A program made the translations under genes and the position numbers. Positions 8,070-18,630 of a stretch of DNA of 64,000 nt are shown here, piece by piece; the stretch's first letter is position 1, and the number at the start of each line of letters is the position of its first letter. The notes beneath the pieces are model-generated. The model was not told where the DNA came from, searched no databases, and was given only the letters and a program-made list of their open reading frames with translations. The stretch comes from Streptomyces fuscichromogenes (GTDB lineage: Bacteria > Actinomycetota > Actinomycetes > Streptomycetales > Streptomycetaceae): NCBI RefSeq assembly GCF_014645815.1, contig NZ_BMML01000001.1:1-64000 (forward strand). Direction: 5' to 3'.

Positions 8070-8921
8070 CTAAAGCTCCGCCAACAACTCCGCCTTCTTC
8101 GCGGCGAACTCCTCATCGGTCACCAGCCCCGCCCGATGCAGCTCCCCCAGATGCCGGATCCGCTCGGCGATGTCGGCGGGGTCCCGCCGCCCCGCCGGCG
8201 TCGGCACCGCGGCGGCCCCCTTGGCCCGCACCGCCTCCAGCACGGCCGCGGCGAACGGCAGCGACTCGTGCACCGGGCCGTACCCCAGCCCGAACACCAC
8301 GGTCGCCGGATCCTGGTCGGCCGGGACCGCGGGCGTCGCCGCCGCGAGGTCGCGCCGCAGCAGTCGCAGATGCCCCTCGAAGACCTCCGGCGACCGCCAC
8401 TCCACCCCCGCCAGGTCGGCGACGGCGAAGCTCTGGTCGCCGGCCTTCCACTTCGCCGTGGACGCGCCCGTCCACGACCACCGGAAGTGCACGGCCCCGC
8501 CGTCGAAGGTCGCCTTCCCGTCGTACGCCTTGAACTGGCGGGGTCCCTCGGGCGCGGCCACCAGGAACCTCTCCGCCGGGCCGGAGGCGGTGAGCAGCGG
8601 GCGCAGTTCGTCCGCGTAGTACTCGGCGAGGGTCGCCCGCTCGGCCGGAAGCACCAGGCGGTACGGGTCGCTGCCGTCCTTCAGCTGTCCGGCCGCCGCC
8701 TCGAACAGCGGATCCGCGCCGGGGCGCGGCTCGGCCCGGAGTACGACCGTGCCCCGCTTCCCCGGCGTGAGCGTCACGCCCGCCAGCGCGGCCAGTGGCA
8801 CCCGGCGTTCACCCAGGCTCTGGAACAGCTTGGGTGTTCGAATCCCCCGTTCGTAGCGGATGAGCACGGAGTCGGACTCGAACTCCCAGGCAGCATGAAA
8901 TCCGGCCAGTACGTCACCCAT
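8070..8921 (-). CDS. DUF4429 domain protein with C-terminal SHOCT motif
   Basis: A 283-residue soluble protein. Two PH-like DUF4429 modules lie at about residues 5-125 and 130-245; the first begins MGDVLAGFHAAWEFESDSVL. The last 35 residues form a SHOCT helix pair (ADIAERIRHLGELHRAGLVT then DEEFAAKKAELLAEL). DUF4429/SHOCT proteins are common in actinobacteria and have no established function; membrane or oligomer association is inferred from the domains. ATGs at 8930 and 8921 are both possible, and I chose 8921 by its fit to the family start. It is downstream of, and probably separate from, the DUF1023 gene. Confidence 0.85.
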   Translation of the reverse strand: MGDVLAGFHAAWEFESDSVLIRYERGIRTPKLFQSLGERRVPLAALAGVTLTPGKRGTVVLRAEPRPGADPLFEAAAGQLKDGSDPYRLVLPAERATLAEYYADELRPLLTASGPAERFLVAAPEGPRQFKAYDGKATFDGGAVHFRWSWTGASTAKWKAGDQSFAVADLAGVEWRSPEVFEGHLRLLRRDLAAATPAVPADQDPATVVFGLGYGPVHESLPFAAAVLEAVRAKGAAAVPTPAGRRDPADIAERIRHLGELHRAGLVTDEEFAAKKAELLAEL

Positions 8922-8988
8922 GCGGCTCATCGTATGCGGCACGTGCTTCCCAGTCCCATCCCCGCGCATACCGCACTTCCTGCTGTCT

Positions 8989-10206
8989 CTACGCGCGTCC
9001 GGCCATCAACGTGCCGGACAAACCCGCCCGGCACCCGTCATCGTCGTGGGCGCAGGTCACCGCGCCGTATGCGCCGACCCCGACGTCCGCGAGGTTGCGC
9101 AGGCTGTCCGTGCCCGGCTCGAAGTAGCCGGCGTGTCCCTGGGCGTCGCGCGCCGACAGCACCCGGGCACCGAACGAGGAGGAGACGGGGTCGGCGCCGT
9201 GGCCGAGTCCGCCGAGCTCCAGGTAGGGGACGTCCTGGATCCAGTCGGTGGCGTCCCGCATCGCCCACACCCGGGCCGCGGTGCCCAGGTGCGAGGCGTT
9301 CTCGACGCGCATCCCGGGACTCGCGGCCACCGCTATGTCGGCCACCCGGTCCGGCATGGCGTGCGCGGCCACCCCGCAGACCACCGAGCCGTAGCTGTGG
9401 CAGAACATCGACACCGGCGCGTCGCCGGGCAGCGCCCGCAGCAGCGCGTTGAGGCGTACGGCGCCCTGCTCGGCGGCCATCCCGGTCGCCGCGTCCACGC
9501 CGAGGCCGTCGGGCGCGGTGTAGTCGGCCCAGGCGATCACCGCCGTGCGGGTCGCCGGGTCGGCCGTGCGCTCCGCCGTGTACAGCGCCCTGGCCATGCC
9601 GACCGGCGCGGTGTACTGGCGGTACGTCTTCTGGAAGGTCAGCAGGTCGGTGTCGACACCGGGGACGACGACGGAGATCCGTGCCGCCCTGTCGAGGTCG
9701 CCGAACACCTCCGCGACCCGGCCGCTGCCGTCCGGGTCGAAGGCGAGGATCTGCCGGCCCTTCGCCATCAGCGCCTCGTAGCGGTGCATCCGGCGGCCGG
9801 CGTCCTGTTGCCCGGCCGCGCTGAGCCGGGGGTCGTGCATACGTTTCTTCTCGACGGCGCGCTGCCGGCCGAGGGCGATGTCGTTGGCGCGGTAGCGCAG
9901 TTCGACCGGGGCGCCGTTCATGTTGCCCACGGCGAGCGGGTAGCGGTGCGCGAGCCGGTCGCGCTCCTGCGCGGTCAGCGACGCGAAGAACCGGGTGAGC
10001 CGCGCGGGCGACGCCTGCGGGTCCGGCAGGTGCAGGCCGTGGACACTGCCGTGCTCCCACTTGTCGAGGGAGGCCTGGAGGGCGGTGGTCTCGCGGTGCG
10101 TGCGCATGGCGGTCCAGCCGGTGGTCGCGAGCATCACGAACACCACGGCCAGGGCGAGCAGTGCGCGCCAGACGTTGAGCGGCGGGGAGGCGTCGAAGGA
10201 AGTCAC
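8989..10206 (-). CDS. DUF1023 alpha/beta hydrolase, membrane-anchored
   Basis: A 405-residue protein. A single N-terminal membrane helix (about residues 12-32, VWRALLALAVVFVMLATTGW) precedes an extracytoplasmic region containing the DUF1023 hydrolase fold. The nucleophile elbow is FCHSYGSVVCG, and a later histidine lies in DAQGHAGYFEPG near the end. The family is widespread in actinobacteria and its substrate is unknown; esterase or lipase activity is an inference. It is transcribed away from the TetR gene, with a hairpin between them. Confidence 0.85.
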   Translation of the reverse strand: MTSFDASPPLNVWRALLALAVVFVMLATTGWTAMRTHRETTALQASLDKWEHGSVHGLHLPDPQASPARLTRFFASLTAQERDRLAHRYPLAVGNMNGAPVELRYRANDIALGRQRAVEKKRMHDPRLSAAGQQDAGRRMHRYEALMAKGRQILAFDPDGSGRVAEVFGDLDRAARISVVVPGVDTDLLTFQKTYRQYTAPVGMARALYTAERTADPATRTAVIAWADYTAPDGLGVDAATGMAAEQGAVRLNALLRALPGDAPVSMFCHSYGSVVCGVAAHAMPDRVADIAVAASPGMRVENASHLGTAARVWAMRDATDWIQDVPYLELGGLGHGADPVSSSFGARVLSARDAQGHAGYFEPGTDSLRNLADVGVGAYGAVTCAHDDDGCRAGLSGTLMAGRA

Positions 10207-10260
10207 TGGGAGGACACACTAGGAGAACGAAGGGGTCTCGCGGTAACTGAGTGACTGTTA

Positions 10261-10280
10261 TCACGTTTCGGCAAACGTGA
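10261..10280. terminator. Small palindrome after the TetR gene
   Basis: TCACGTTT-CGGC-AAACGTGA is an 8-bp stem 9 bases past the TetR stop codon and 55 bases before the DUF1023 start. It may be a terminator or an operator for the downstream gene. Confidence 0.5.
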
Positions 10281-10288
10281 GGCCGGTC

Positions 10289-10957
10289 TCAGGCCGGTGT
10301 GGACGGAGCGGCGGCCGGGTGCGGACGGGTTCCGCCCGCGCGCCAGTTCCCGGCGAGCGCCGGCCCCACCTGATCGAGGTAGGACGCGGTGAGTTCGCGG
10401 ATCGCGGTGGTGCTGAAGTCCTCGCCGACCGACCAGTGCCGCTCGGCGACCCGGATGACGGCGCCGAACACGGCGACCACGAGCCGCGGCCGGGGGTCGG
10501 TGTCCGGGTCGACGCCCTCCCGCTCGGCGATGATCCGGGCGATCTCCTCCTCCGTCTCCGCCTGGCGCCGCAGCCGGGCGGCGAACAGGGCCGGGGTCGC
10601 CTCGATCATCTTGTACGTGCGCAGGAACAGCTCGACCGGGACGTAACTCTCGATCGCCTGCTCGATGGTGTCCCAGCTGTCCATGACCGACCGGCGCAGC
10701 GCGTCCAGCGGGGTCTCCTCGGGCGGGCGCCGGCGCACCGCCTCGACGTAGTGCTCCTCGGTGAGCCGCGGCACGAAGAAGGCCGCGTCCTCCTTGCCGG
10801 CGAAGTAACGGAAGAAGGTGCGCTGCGAGACGTCGACGCGGGCGGCGATCTCGTCGACCGTGGTGTGTTCGTAGCCCTGGGTCACGAACAGTTCGAGCGC
10901 GGTGCGCAGCAGCGCGTCCCGGGTGCGCTGCTTCTTGCGTTCGCGCAACGTTTCCAT
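10289..10957 (-). CDS. TetR family repressor
   Basis: A 222-residue regulator with an N-terminal helix-turn-helix at about residues 8-55 (TVDEIAARVDVSQRTFFRYF) and a helical ligand domain. TetR repressors of this type usually control a divergent drug-efflux gene. The divergent partner here is only a short relic of an MFS pump, so the repressor may be an orphan or may control itself. The start METLRERKKQRTRDALL fits the family. A palindrome lies in the 66-base divergent gap. Confidence 0.9.
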   Translation of the reverse strand: METLRERKKQRTRDALLRTALELFVTQGYEHTTVDEIAARVDVSQRTFFRYFAGKEDAAFFVPRLTEEHYVEAVRRRPPEETPLDALRRSVMDSWDTIEQAIESYVPVELFLRTYKMIEATPALFAARLRRQAETEEEIARIIAEREGVDPDTDPRPRLVVAVFGAVIRVAERHWSVGEDFSTTAIRELTASYLDQVGPALAGNWRAGGTRPHPAAAPSTPA

Positions 10958-10959
10958 GC

Positions 10960-11000
10960 CTGACAGTTACTGACTAGTGAATTTGTTTGTCAACTGTCAG
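10960..11000. promoter_or_regulatory. Candidate TetR operator
   Basis: CTGACAGTT at 10960-10968 is repeated inverted as AACTGTCAG at 10992-11000. Further related half-sites (TGACTAGTGA, CTGTCACTAG) lie nearby, all in the gap between the TetR start and the MFS relic. The position and symmetry suggest autoregulation. Confidence 0.55.
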
Positions 11001-11023
11001 AGGCTGTCACTAGCCTCGAACGC

Positions 11024-11275
11024 ATGACTGGGCAGACCACGATCGACACGGCGGGATCGGGGGACAGGGCAGCGGCAGCCCCGCCGGACCAGCCGCCGGT
11101 CCCCGGCCTGCGCGGCCATCCCTGGTTCACCCTGACAACCGTCGCGGTCGACGCGCAGCTGGCGCAGGCCTCCGAAGCGGTCCAGGTCGGTGTCGCACCG
11201 GTCGCGATCCTGGTCGCGCTGCTCACCAAGCGGGGCGAGAACGCGGGTGCCGACGCGGGCGTGGGCCACATCTGA
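11024..11275 (+). pseudogene. Relic of an MFS (DHA2) drug-efflux gene
   Basis: The 83-residue frame begins like Streptomyces 14-helix DHA2 pumps (PVPGLRGHPWFTLTTVAV). It then jumps, in frame, to a segment normally near residue 450 (LAQASEAVQVGVAPVA) and jumps again to the usual C-terminus (LVALLTKRGENAGADAGVGH). Two internal in-frame deletions therefore seem to have removed roughly 400 residues, including all but parts of the membrane helices. Its position, divergent from a TetR repressor, is where the intact pump would be expected. A genuine small protein cannot be excluded because the frame is still open. Confidence 0.7.
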
Positions 11276-11497
11276 GGCGTCTTCGGGCGGAGTTCACCTA
11301 TCAGGGTGACTCCGCTAAAGATTCCTCGCCCCCGGCGCGCGCCGCAGGTCACAGTGGGTCAAGTCCTCCGCAGGGCATGGGAGGACGGCGGGCCGCGGCG
11401 CGCTGCCGGAGGGGGGCAGCGCGCGGGCAGGCCTGCCGAGGAGGAACGGGGGTACCCGGTCATCGACGCCGAACAGTCCATGCGGACAGAGGAGTTG

Positions 11498-11782
11498 ATG
11501 GTGGCGAGCTTCGGGCGACGGACCCGTGGGTACCCCCGTTCACATGGCCGCACAGGCCCATGGGACGGGCTGGACCGCGACACGCTGGGCATCGTCGGCA
11601 CGATCTGCGCGGTCGCCGGCTTCTTCACGCTGGGGATCGTGCTGGGGCCGGCGGCACTGGCGTGCGGCTGGCTCTCCATGGGCCGGTCATGGAACCCGAA
11701 GAGCTCGGTACCGGCACTGGTGGCGGTCGTACTCGGAGCCATCGACACGCTGTTGGCGCTGCTGTGGCTGGGTGGCGTCTAG
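11498..11782 (+). CDS. Small DUF4190-like membrane protein
   Basis: A protein of about 94 residues with two hydrophobic helices, at about residues 38-62 (TICAVAGFFTLGIVLGPAAL) and 72-92 (LVAVVLGAIDTLLALLWL). A short cytosolic N-terminus ends in WDGLDRDTLG. The layout resembles DUF4190-type small membrane proteins of actinobacteria, whose function is unknown. The start is either the ATG at 11498 or the GTG at 11501; GAGGAG at 11484-11492 favours the GTG. Longer in-frame starts upstream lack coding character. Confidence 0.65.
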   Translation: MVASFGRRTRGYPRSHGRTGPWDGLDRDTLGIVGTICAVAGFFTLGIVLGPAALACGWLSMGRSWNPKSSVPALVAVVLGAIDTLLALLWLGGV

Positions 11783-11795
11783 CTCTGGCGTGCGA

Positions 11796-11890
11796 GCCGG
11801 TGGGGGCCGATCGCGCAGTTCCTCCCCCAGCCTTCGGCTGGGGGTACCCCCAGCGCCCCTTACGGGGCACTGCCCAGCCGTCGGGGCAGC
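11796..11890. repeat. Inverted repeat flanking the channel gene, left copy
   Basis: The segment 11812-11860 is the reverse complement of 12776-12824 with one mismatch in 49. It contains GGGGGTACCCCC next to CCCCAGCCTTCGGCTGGGG and the GCGCAGTTCC end of the dispersed repeat family. It abuts the 3' end of the channel gene, whose last codons read into it. Confidence 0.85.
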
Positions 11891-11894
11891 CACA

Positions 11895-12734
11895 TCAGCT
11901 CTCTGTCTGCGGGCAGCCGTGCCGCAGGGGCGCCGCAGGGCGGCACGGGTGGGCGCAGCGGCACCCGGCCAGCGCCGGTGAGCGTGGTCCTGCGCCGGCC
12001 CCCGCCCCCGCCCCCTCATGCAAAGCAAGCACCTCGGCCCGCAGCGCCCGTACCTCCTCGGTCAGCAGGGCGATCGCCTCCGTCTGCCGCCGCTCCTCCA
12101 CGTCGTCCTTCTCGAACCGGGCGATGAACCACGTCGCGATGTTCGCCGTCACCACACCGAGCAGGGCGATCCCGGAGAGCATCAGGCCCACCGCGATCAT
12201 CCGGCCCAGCCCCGTGGTCGGCGCGTGGTCCCCGTACCCCACCGTCGTCATCGTCGTGAACGACCACCACAGCGCGTCACCCAGCGTCCGGATGTTCCCG
12301 TTCGGCGAGTCGCGTTCCACCGACAGCACGGCCAGCGACCCGAACATCAGCAACCCGATGACCGTGCCCACGACATACGTGGTCAGCCGGATCTGCGAGG
12401 CCATCCGGGCCCGCCGCCCCACCAGCATCAGCGTCGCGACGAGCCGCAGCAGCCGCAGCGGCTGGAGCAGCGGCAGCACCACCGCGCACAGGTCTATCCA
12501 GTGCGTCCGGACGAACTCCCGGCGCCGGGGCGCCACCGCCAGCCGGACCAGGTAGTCGAGGGCGAAGGAACCCCACACCGCCCACTCCGTGACCGTGCAC
12601 GCGGAGGTGAGGACGTGCCCGGCGGAACGGTCCACGATCGGCAGCGCGTAGGCGACGGCGAAGACCACCGCCAGCGCCAGCAACGGCCGTTGGGTGACCT
12701 GCTCCCAACGGGCCTGCGCCGACTGTCGTTCCAT
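11895..12734 (-). CDS. Voltage-gated-type potassium channel protein
   Basis: A 279-residue six-helix channel subunit. Helices S1-S4 span about residues 18-110, with S4 weakly charged (LRLLRLVATLMLVG). S5 follows (TTYVVGTVIGLLMFGSLAVL), then the pore loop WWSFTTMTTVGYGDH with the potassium filter TVGYGD, then S6. A short coiled coil follows (EKDDVEERRQTEAIALLTEE). Such proteins form tetrameric potassium channels in the cell membrane. The final 40 or so residues after GAGAGAGAGP read into a repeat and look unlike a conserved domain. The ATG at 12734 opens with MERQSAQARWEQVTQ. Confidence 0.88.
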   Translation of the reverse strand: MERQSAQARWEQVTQRPLLALAVVFAVAYALPIVDRSAGHVLTSACTVTEWAVWGSFALDYLVRLAVAPRRREFVRTHWIDLCAVVLPLLQPLRLLRLVATLMLVGRRARMASQIRLTTYVVGTVIGLLMFGSLAVLSVERDSPNGNIRTLGDALWWSFTTMTTVGYGDHAPTTGLGRMIAVGLMLSGIALLGVVTANIATWFIARFEKDDVEERRQTEAIALLTEEVRALRAEVLALHEGAGAGAGAGPRSPALAGCRCAHPCRPAAPLRHGCPQTES

Positions 12735-12756
12735 GTGAGCATCGTAGGCATCATCC

Positions 12757-12850
12757 GAGCCCCGAAAGCGCCCCGAAGGGGCGCTGGGGGTACCCCCGGC
12801 CGAAGGCTGGGGGAGGAACTGCGCGACCGGCTCCCACCGGCCCGCAGTCG
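12757..12850. repeat. Inverted repeat flanking the channel gene, right copy
   Basis: Positions 12776-12824 mirror 11812-11860 (48 of 49 bases) and continue into GACCGGCTCCCACCGG. It lies between aceE and the channel gene, upstream of the channel start. Confidence 0.85.
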
Positions 12851-12873
12851 CCCACCGGCCTCCTCGCGGAGCG

Positions 12874-15621
<2,748 letters not shown>

Positions 15622-16053
15622 GCTGTTCCTTACCTGTCAGAGGGGCACTGATTCCCTGTTTTTCGCTGTTTTCGCTGTTTCCAGGCGTTTGGCCTGCGCC
15701 GCTGTCCATCGTCCCCCCAGGGGCAGCACACGTCATCTCTACCGCGAGGTAACTCGGGACCGGCCAAAACGCAACGATACGCCCGGGGTGTGACGCGCTT
15801 GGCAAACTCGTTCGACCGCCGTATGTGAGGATGATTCCGAAAGGAACATTGCGGGCAAAAGGGAGTGGTGTGTGTCACACCGGTCCGCGATACGGTGCCG
15901 GGAGTTGCGGCGACACGGCCGGGATCGTCACCGTTTCGGCGGTCTGAACGGCCGGGTACTTGCGCGATCCGTCCCGCCCGTGTGGACTACGGCCAATGCT
16001 TCGCGCACGCGCGTGGCTGAGTTCATCACCAAGACATGATCAGGAGGCAACCC
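15622..16053. promoter_or_regulatory. 432-bp divergent promoter region of aceE and DUF3052 gene
   Basis: There is no convincing gene here. The part next to aceE is unusually T-rich (15655-15690). GGTGTG-TGT-CACACC at 15867-15881 is a perfect 6-bp dyad and a possible regulator site. AGGAGG at 16042-16047 is the DUF3052 ribosome binding site. Confidence 0.5.
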
Positions 16054-16491
16054 GTGAGCGCGACCGCGGACCACGCGGAGGAGCGGACCACCCCTGCCGT
16101 CAGGCTGGGGTTCCAGCCAGACCAGGTGGTCCAGGAGATCGGCTACGACGACGACGTCGACCAGGAGCTCCGCGAGTCCATCGAAGACACCATCGGCACC
16201 GAGCTGGTGGACGAGGACTACGACGACGTGGCCGACGCCGTGGTGCTGTGGTTCCGTGAGGAAGACGGCGACCTGACGGACGCGCTGGTCGACGCCCTCG
16301 GCTACCTCGAAGAGGGTGGCTCGATCCTGCTGCTGACCCCGAAGACCGGCCGCGACGGCTACGTCGAGCCGAGCGACATCGGTGAGGCGGTCACGACCGC
16401 CGGTCTCTCGCAGACCAAGAGCGTCAGTGTGGGCAAGGACTGGAACGGAAGCCGGCTGAACACGCCGAAGGCCGCAGCCAAGAAGCGCTGA
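16054..16491 (+). CDS. DUF3052 family protein
   Basis: A 145-residue acidic soluble protein conserved across actinobacteria, with the family segments VRLGFQPDQVVQEIGYDDDV and LEEGGSILLLTPKTGRDGYV. The family has no established biochemical function and resembles small proteins encoded beside peroxiredoxin or PDH genes. The GTG at 16054 is chosen because AGGAGG lies 6 bases upstream; a more distant ATG would add six residues. A strong terminator follows it, separating it from the peroxiredoxin gene. Confidence 0.88.
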   Translation: MSATADHAEERTTPAVRLGFQPDQVVQEIGYDDDVDQELRESIEDTIGTELVDEDYDDVADAVVLWFREEDGDLTDALVDALGYLEEGGSILLLTPKTGRDGYVEPSDIGEAVTTAGLSQTKSVSVGKDWNGSRLNTPKAAAKKR

Positions 16492-16511
16492 GCCCCGTCG
16501 CCCGAGCCTCG

Positions 16512-16545
16512 CCGGCGGACGGACCCGTCCGGGTCCGTCCGCCGG
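16512..16545 (+). terminator. Terminator after the DUF3052 gene
   Basis: A 15-bp perfect stem (CCGGCGGACGGACCC and its complement) with loop GTCC begins 21 bases after the stop codon. Confidence 0.85.
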
Positions 16546-16609
16546 TCCGCCGTGATCGCCGCATAGGGTGTTCCCACCCGAACAGCCCCTGACGATGGGA
16601 TGCAGGACG

Positions 16610-17068
16610 ATGGCGATCCAGGTCGGCGACAAGGCACCCGACTTCGAGCTCAAGGACAACCACGGCCGGACCGTGCGGCTGTCCGACTTCCGTGGCGAGA
16701 AGAACGTGGTGCTGCTCTTCTACCCGTTCGCCTTCACGGGCGTGTGCACGGGCGAGCTGTGCGAGCTGCGCGACAACCTGCCCCGCTTCGAGGACCGCGG
16801 CACCCAGCTGCTGGCGGTCTCCAACGACTCCATCCACACCCTGCGCGTCTTCGCCGAGCAGGAGGGCCTGGAGTACCCGCTGCTGAGCGACTTCTGGCCG
16901 CACGGCGAGACCTCGAGCGCCTACGGCGTCTTCGACGACGCCAAGGGCTGCGCCGTCCGCGGCACCTTCGTCATCGACAAGGAGGGCGTCGTGCGGTGGA
17001 CCGTGGTCAACGGGCTGCCGGACGCCCGGGACCTGAACGACTACGTGACGGCGCTCGACGCGCTGTGA
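16610..17068 (+). CDS. Peroxiredoxin, AhpE/BCP type
   Basis: A 152-residue thioredoxin-fold peroxidase that reduces hydrogen peroxide or organic hydroperoxides. The peroxidatic Cys is in [18 protein letters not shown], with the conserved Pro-Thr/Ser environment and a second Cys five residues later. A later Cys is in [37 protein letters not shown] at 16610 is the standard start and has AGGA just upstream. The neighbouring Ter genes also belong to stress responses, but hairpins on both sides suggest a separate transcript. Confidence 0.92.
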   Translation: MAIQVGDKAPDFELKDNHGRTVRLSDFRGEKNVVLLFYPFAFTGVCTGELCELRDNLPRFEDRGTQLLAVSNDSIHTLRVFAEQEGLEYPLLSDFWPHGETSSAYGVFDDAKGCAVRGTFVIDKEGVVRWTVVNGLPDARDLNDYVTALDAL

Positions 17069-17108
17069 CCCGCCCCCGCCGTGTCCCCTAGGGGTCGATA
17101 CGGCCGAC

Positions 17109-17128
17109 ACCCCGTGATTGTTCGGGGT
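17109..17128 (+). terminator. Weak terminator after the peroxiredoxin gene
   Basis: ACCCCG and CGGGGT pair around an 8-base loop 41 bases past the stop codon. Confidence 0.45.
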
Positions 17129-17234
17129 CCAGGGCCTGCGTGCGGCGGGAACCCGTCACTAGGATCGAATCGTTGATCCGGTATCCGAAGCACGTCCGGG
17201 GCTTCCCGCCCCTGGACCACACATGGGAGGACCC

Positions 17235-17810
17235 GTGGGAGTCAGCCTCAGCAAGGGCGGCAACGTATCGCTGACGAAGGAGGCCCCCGGCCTGACCGCG
17301 GTCCTCGTCGGTCTCGGCTGGGACGTCCGGACCACCACCGGCACCGACTTCGACCTGGACGCCAGCGCCCTGCTGCTGAACGCGGCGGGCAAGGTCGCCA
17401 GCGACCAGAACTTCGTCTTCTTCAACAACCTCAAGAGCCCCGAGGGCTCGGTCGAGCACACCGGCGACAACCTCACCGGTGAGGGCGAGGGCGACGACGA
17501 GGTGATCAAGGTCAACCTGGCCACGGTCCCCGCCGATGTCGACAAGATCGTCTTTCCCGTGTCGATCTACGACGCGGACAACCGCCAGCAGTCCTTCGGC
17601 CAGGTGCGCAACGCGTTCATCCGCGTGGTCAACCAGGCCGGCGGCGCCGAGATCGCCCGCTACGACCTGTCCGAGGACGCCTCCACCGAGACCGCGATGG
17701 TCTTCGGCGAGCTCTACCGCAACGGCGCGGAGTGGAAGTTCCGTGCCATCGGCCAGGGCTACGCCTCGGGCCTGCGCGGCATCGCCCAGGACTTCGGCGT
17801 CAACGTCTGA
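17235..17810 (+). CDS. TerD family stress protein, copy 1
   Basis: A 191-residue TerD/CABP-type beta-sandwich. The calcium-binding loops are visible as [15 protein letters not shown] and [15 protein letters not shown]. TerD proteins bind Ca2+ and are linked to tellurite and general stress tolerance, probably on the inner face of the membrane with TerC. The GTG at 17235 follows GGGAGG; its product begins [13 protein letters not shown] as in other TerD proteins. The next TerD, a TerC/DUF475 gene and a TerA-like gene follow in the same direction. A palindrome after the stop may terminate this transcript. Confidence 0.94.
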   Translation: MGVSLSKGGNVSLTKEAPGLTAVLVGLGWDVRTTTGTDFDLDASALLLNAAGKVASDQNFVFFNNLKSPEGSVEHTGDNLTGEGEGDDEVIKVNLATVPADVDKIVFPVSIYDADNRQQSFGQVRNAFIRVVNQAGGAEIARYDLSEDASTETAMVFGELYRNGAEWKFRAIGQGYASGLRGIAQDFGVNV

Positions 17811-17817
17811 GCCAGCT

Positions 17818-17835
17818 GAACGCCCCGGGGCGTTC
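17818..17835 (+). terminator. Palindrome between the two terD genes
   Basis: GAACGCCCCGGGGCGTTC is a perfect 18-base palindrome 7 bases after the first terD stop codon. It may attenuate or terminate read-through. Confidence 0.5.
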
Positions 17836-17927
17836 GAAAGTCCGCACTGTCCGGCGTCGCACCGTTTACGGTCGGCGCCGGACGTGCAGGACAACCGGAG
17901 AAGTACCGCTAGGGGAGGACCAGCATC

Positions 17928-18503
17928 ATGGGCGTCACGCTCGCCAAGGGGGGCAATGTCTCCCTCTCGAAGGCCGCACCGAACCTCACCAACGTCATGA
18001 TCGGACTCGGCTGGGACGCCCGCTCCACCACCGGCGCCCCCTTCGACCTGGACGCCAGCGCCCTGCTGTGCCAGGGCGGGCGGGTCCTCGGCGACGAGTG
18101 GTTCGTCTTCTACAACCAGCTCAAGAGCCCCGAGGGCTCGGTCGAGCACACCGGCGACAACCTCACCGGTGAGGGCGAGGGCGACGACGAATCGATTCTG
18201 GTCGACCTGGCCAAGGTGCCGGCCAACTGCGACAAGATCGTGTTCCCGGTCTCCATCCACCTGGCCGACGACCGCGGCCAGACCTTCGGACAGGTCTCCA
18301 ACGCCTTCATCCGGGTGGTCAACCAGGCCGACGGCCAGGAACTCGCCCGCTACGACCTGTCCGAGGACGCCTCCACCGAGACGGCCATGATCTTCGGCGA
18401 GCTCTACCGCTACCAGAGCGAGTGGAAATTCCGGGCCGTCGGCCAGGGGTACGCCTCGGGGCTGCGCGGCATCGCGCTCGACTTCGGCGTGAACGTCTCA
18501 TAG
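17928..18503 (+). CDS. TerD family stress protein, copy 2
   Basis: A 191-residue paralogue of the preceding gene that keeps both calcium loops ([13 protein letters not shown] and [15 protein letters not shown]) and the C-terminal [17 protein letters not shown]. Stretches of the two genes are nearly identical at DNA level around the [15 protein letters not shown] loop, pointing to duplication with conversion or strong constraint. The ATG at 17928 follows GGGGAGGACC. It presumably works with the other Ter proteins in metal/stress sensing. No separate tellurite function can be inferred. Confidence 0.94.
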   Translation: MGVTLAKGGNVSLSKAAPNLTNVMIGLGWDARSTTGAPFDLDASALLCQGGRVLGDEWFVFYNQLKSPEGSVEHTGDNLTGEGEGDDESILVDLAKVPANCDKIVFPVSIHLADDRGQTFGQVSNAFIRVVNQADGQELARYDLSEDASTETAMIFGELYRYQSEWKFRAVGQGYASGLRGIALDFGVNVS

Positions 18504-18630
18504 GACCTTCACCCCGATTTGGGGGCCGACCGAGCCATAGGACACCGGCGCCCTCTAGACTCCGTGGTCAACAGTGAGTAAAGCCGAGTACGGCGCGAGC
18601 GAGACCCGTACACACACGATTGGGTAGCCA

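Noticed and set aside
18504..18630. Second Mn riboswitch before the DUF475/TerC gene
   Set aside because: Only an AGCGAGACC-like block is present. The 5' GGGGAGTAG half is absent and the leader is too short.
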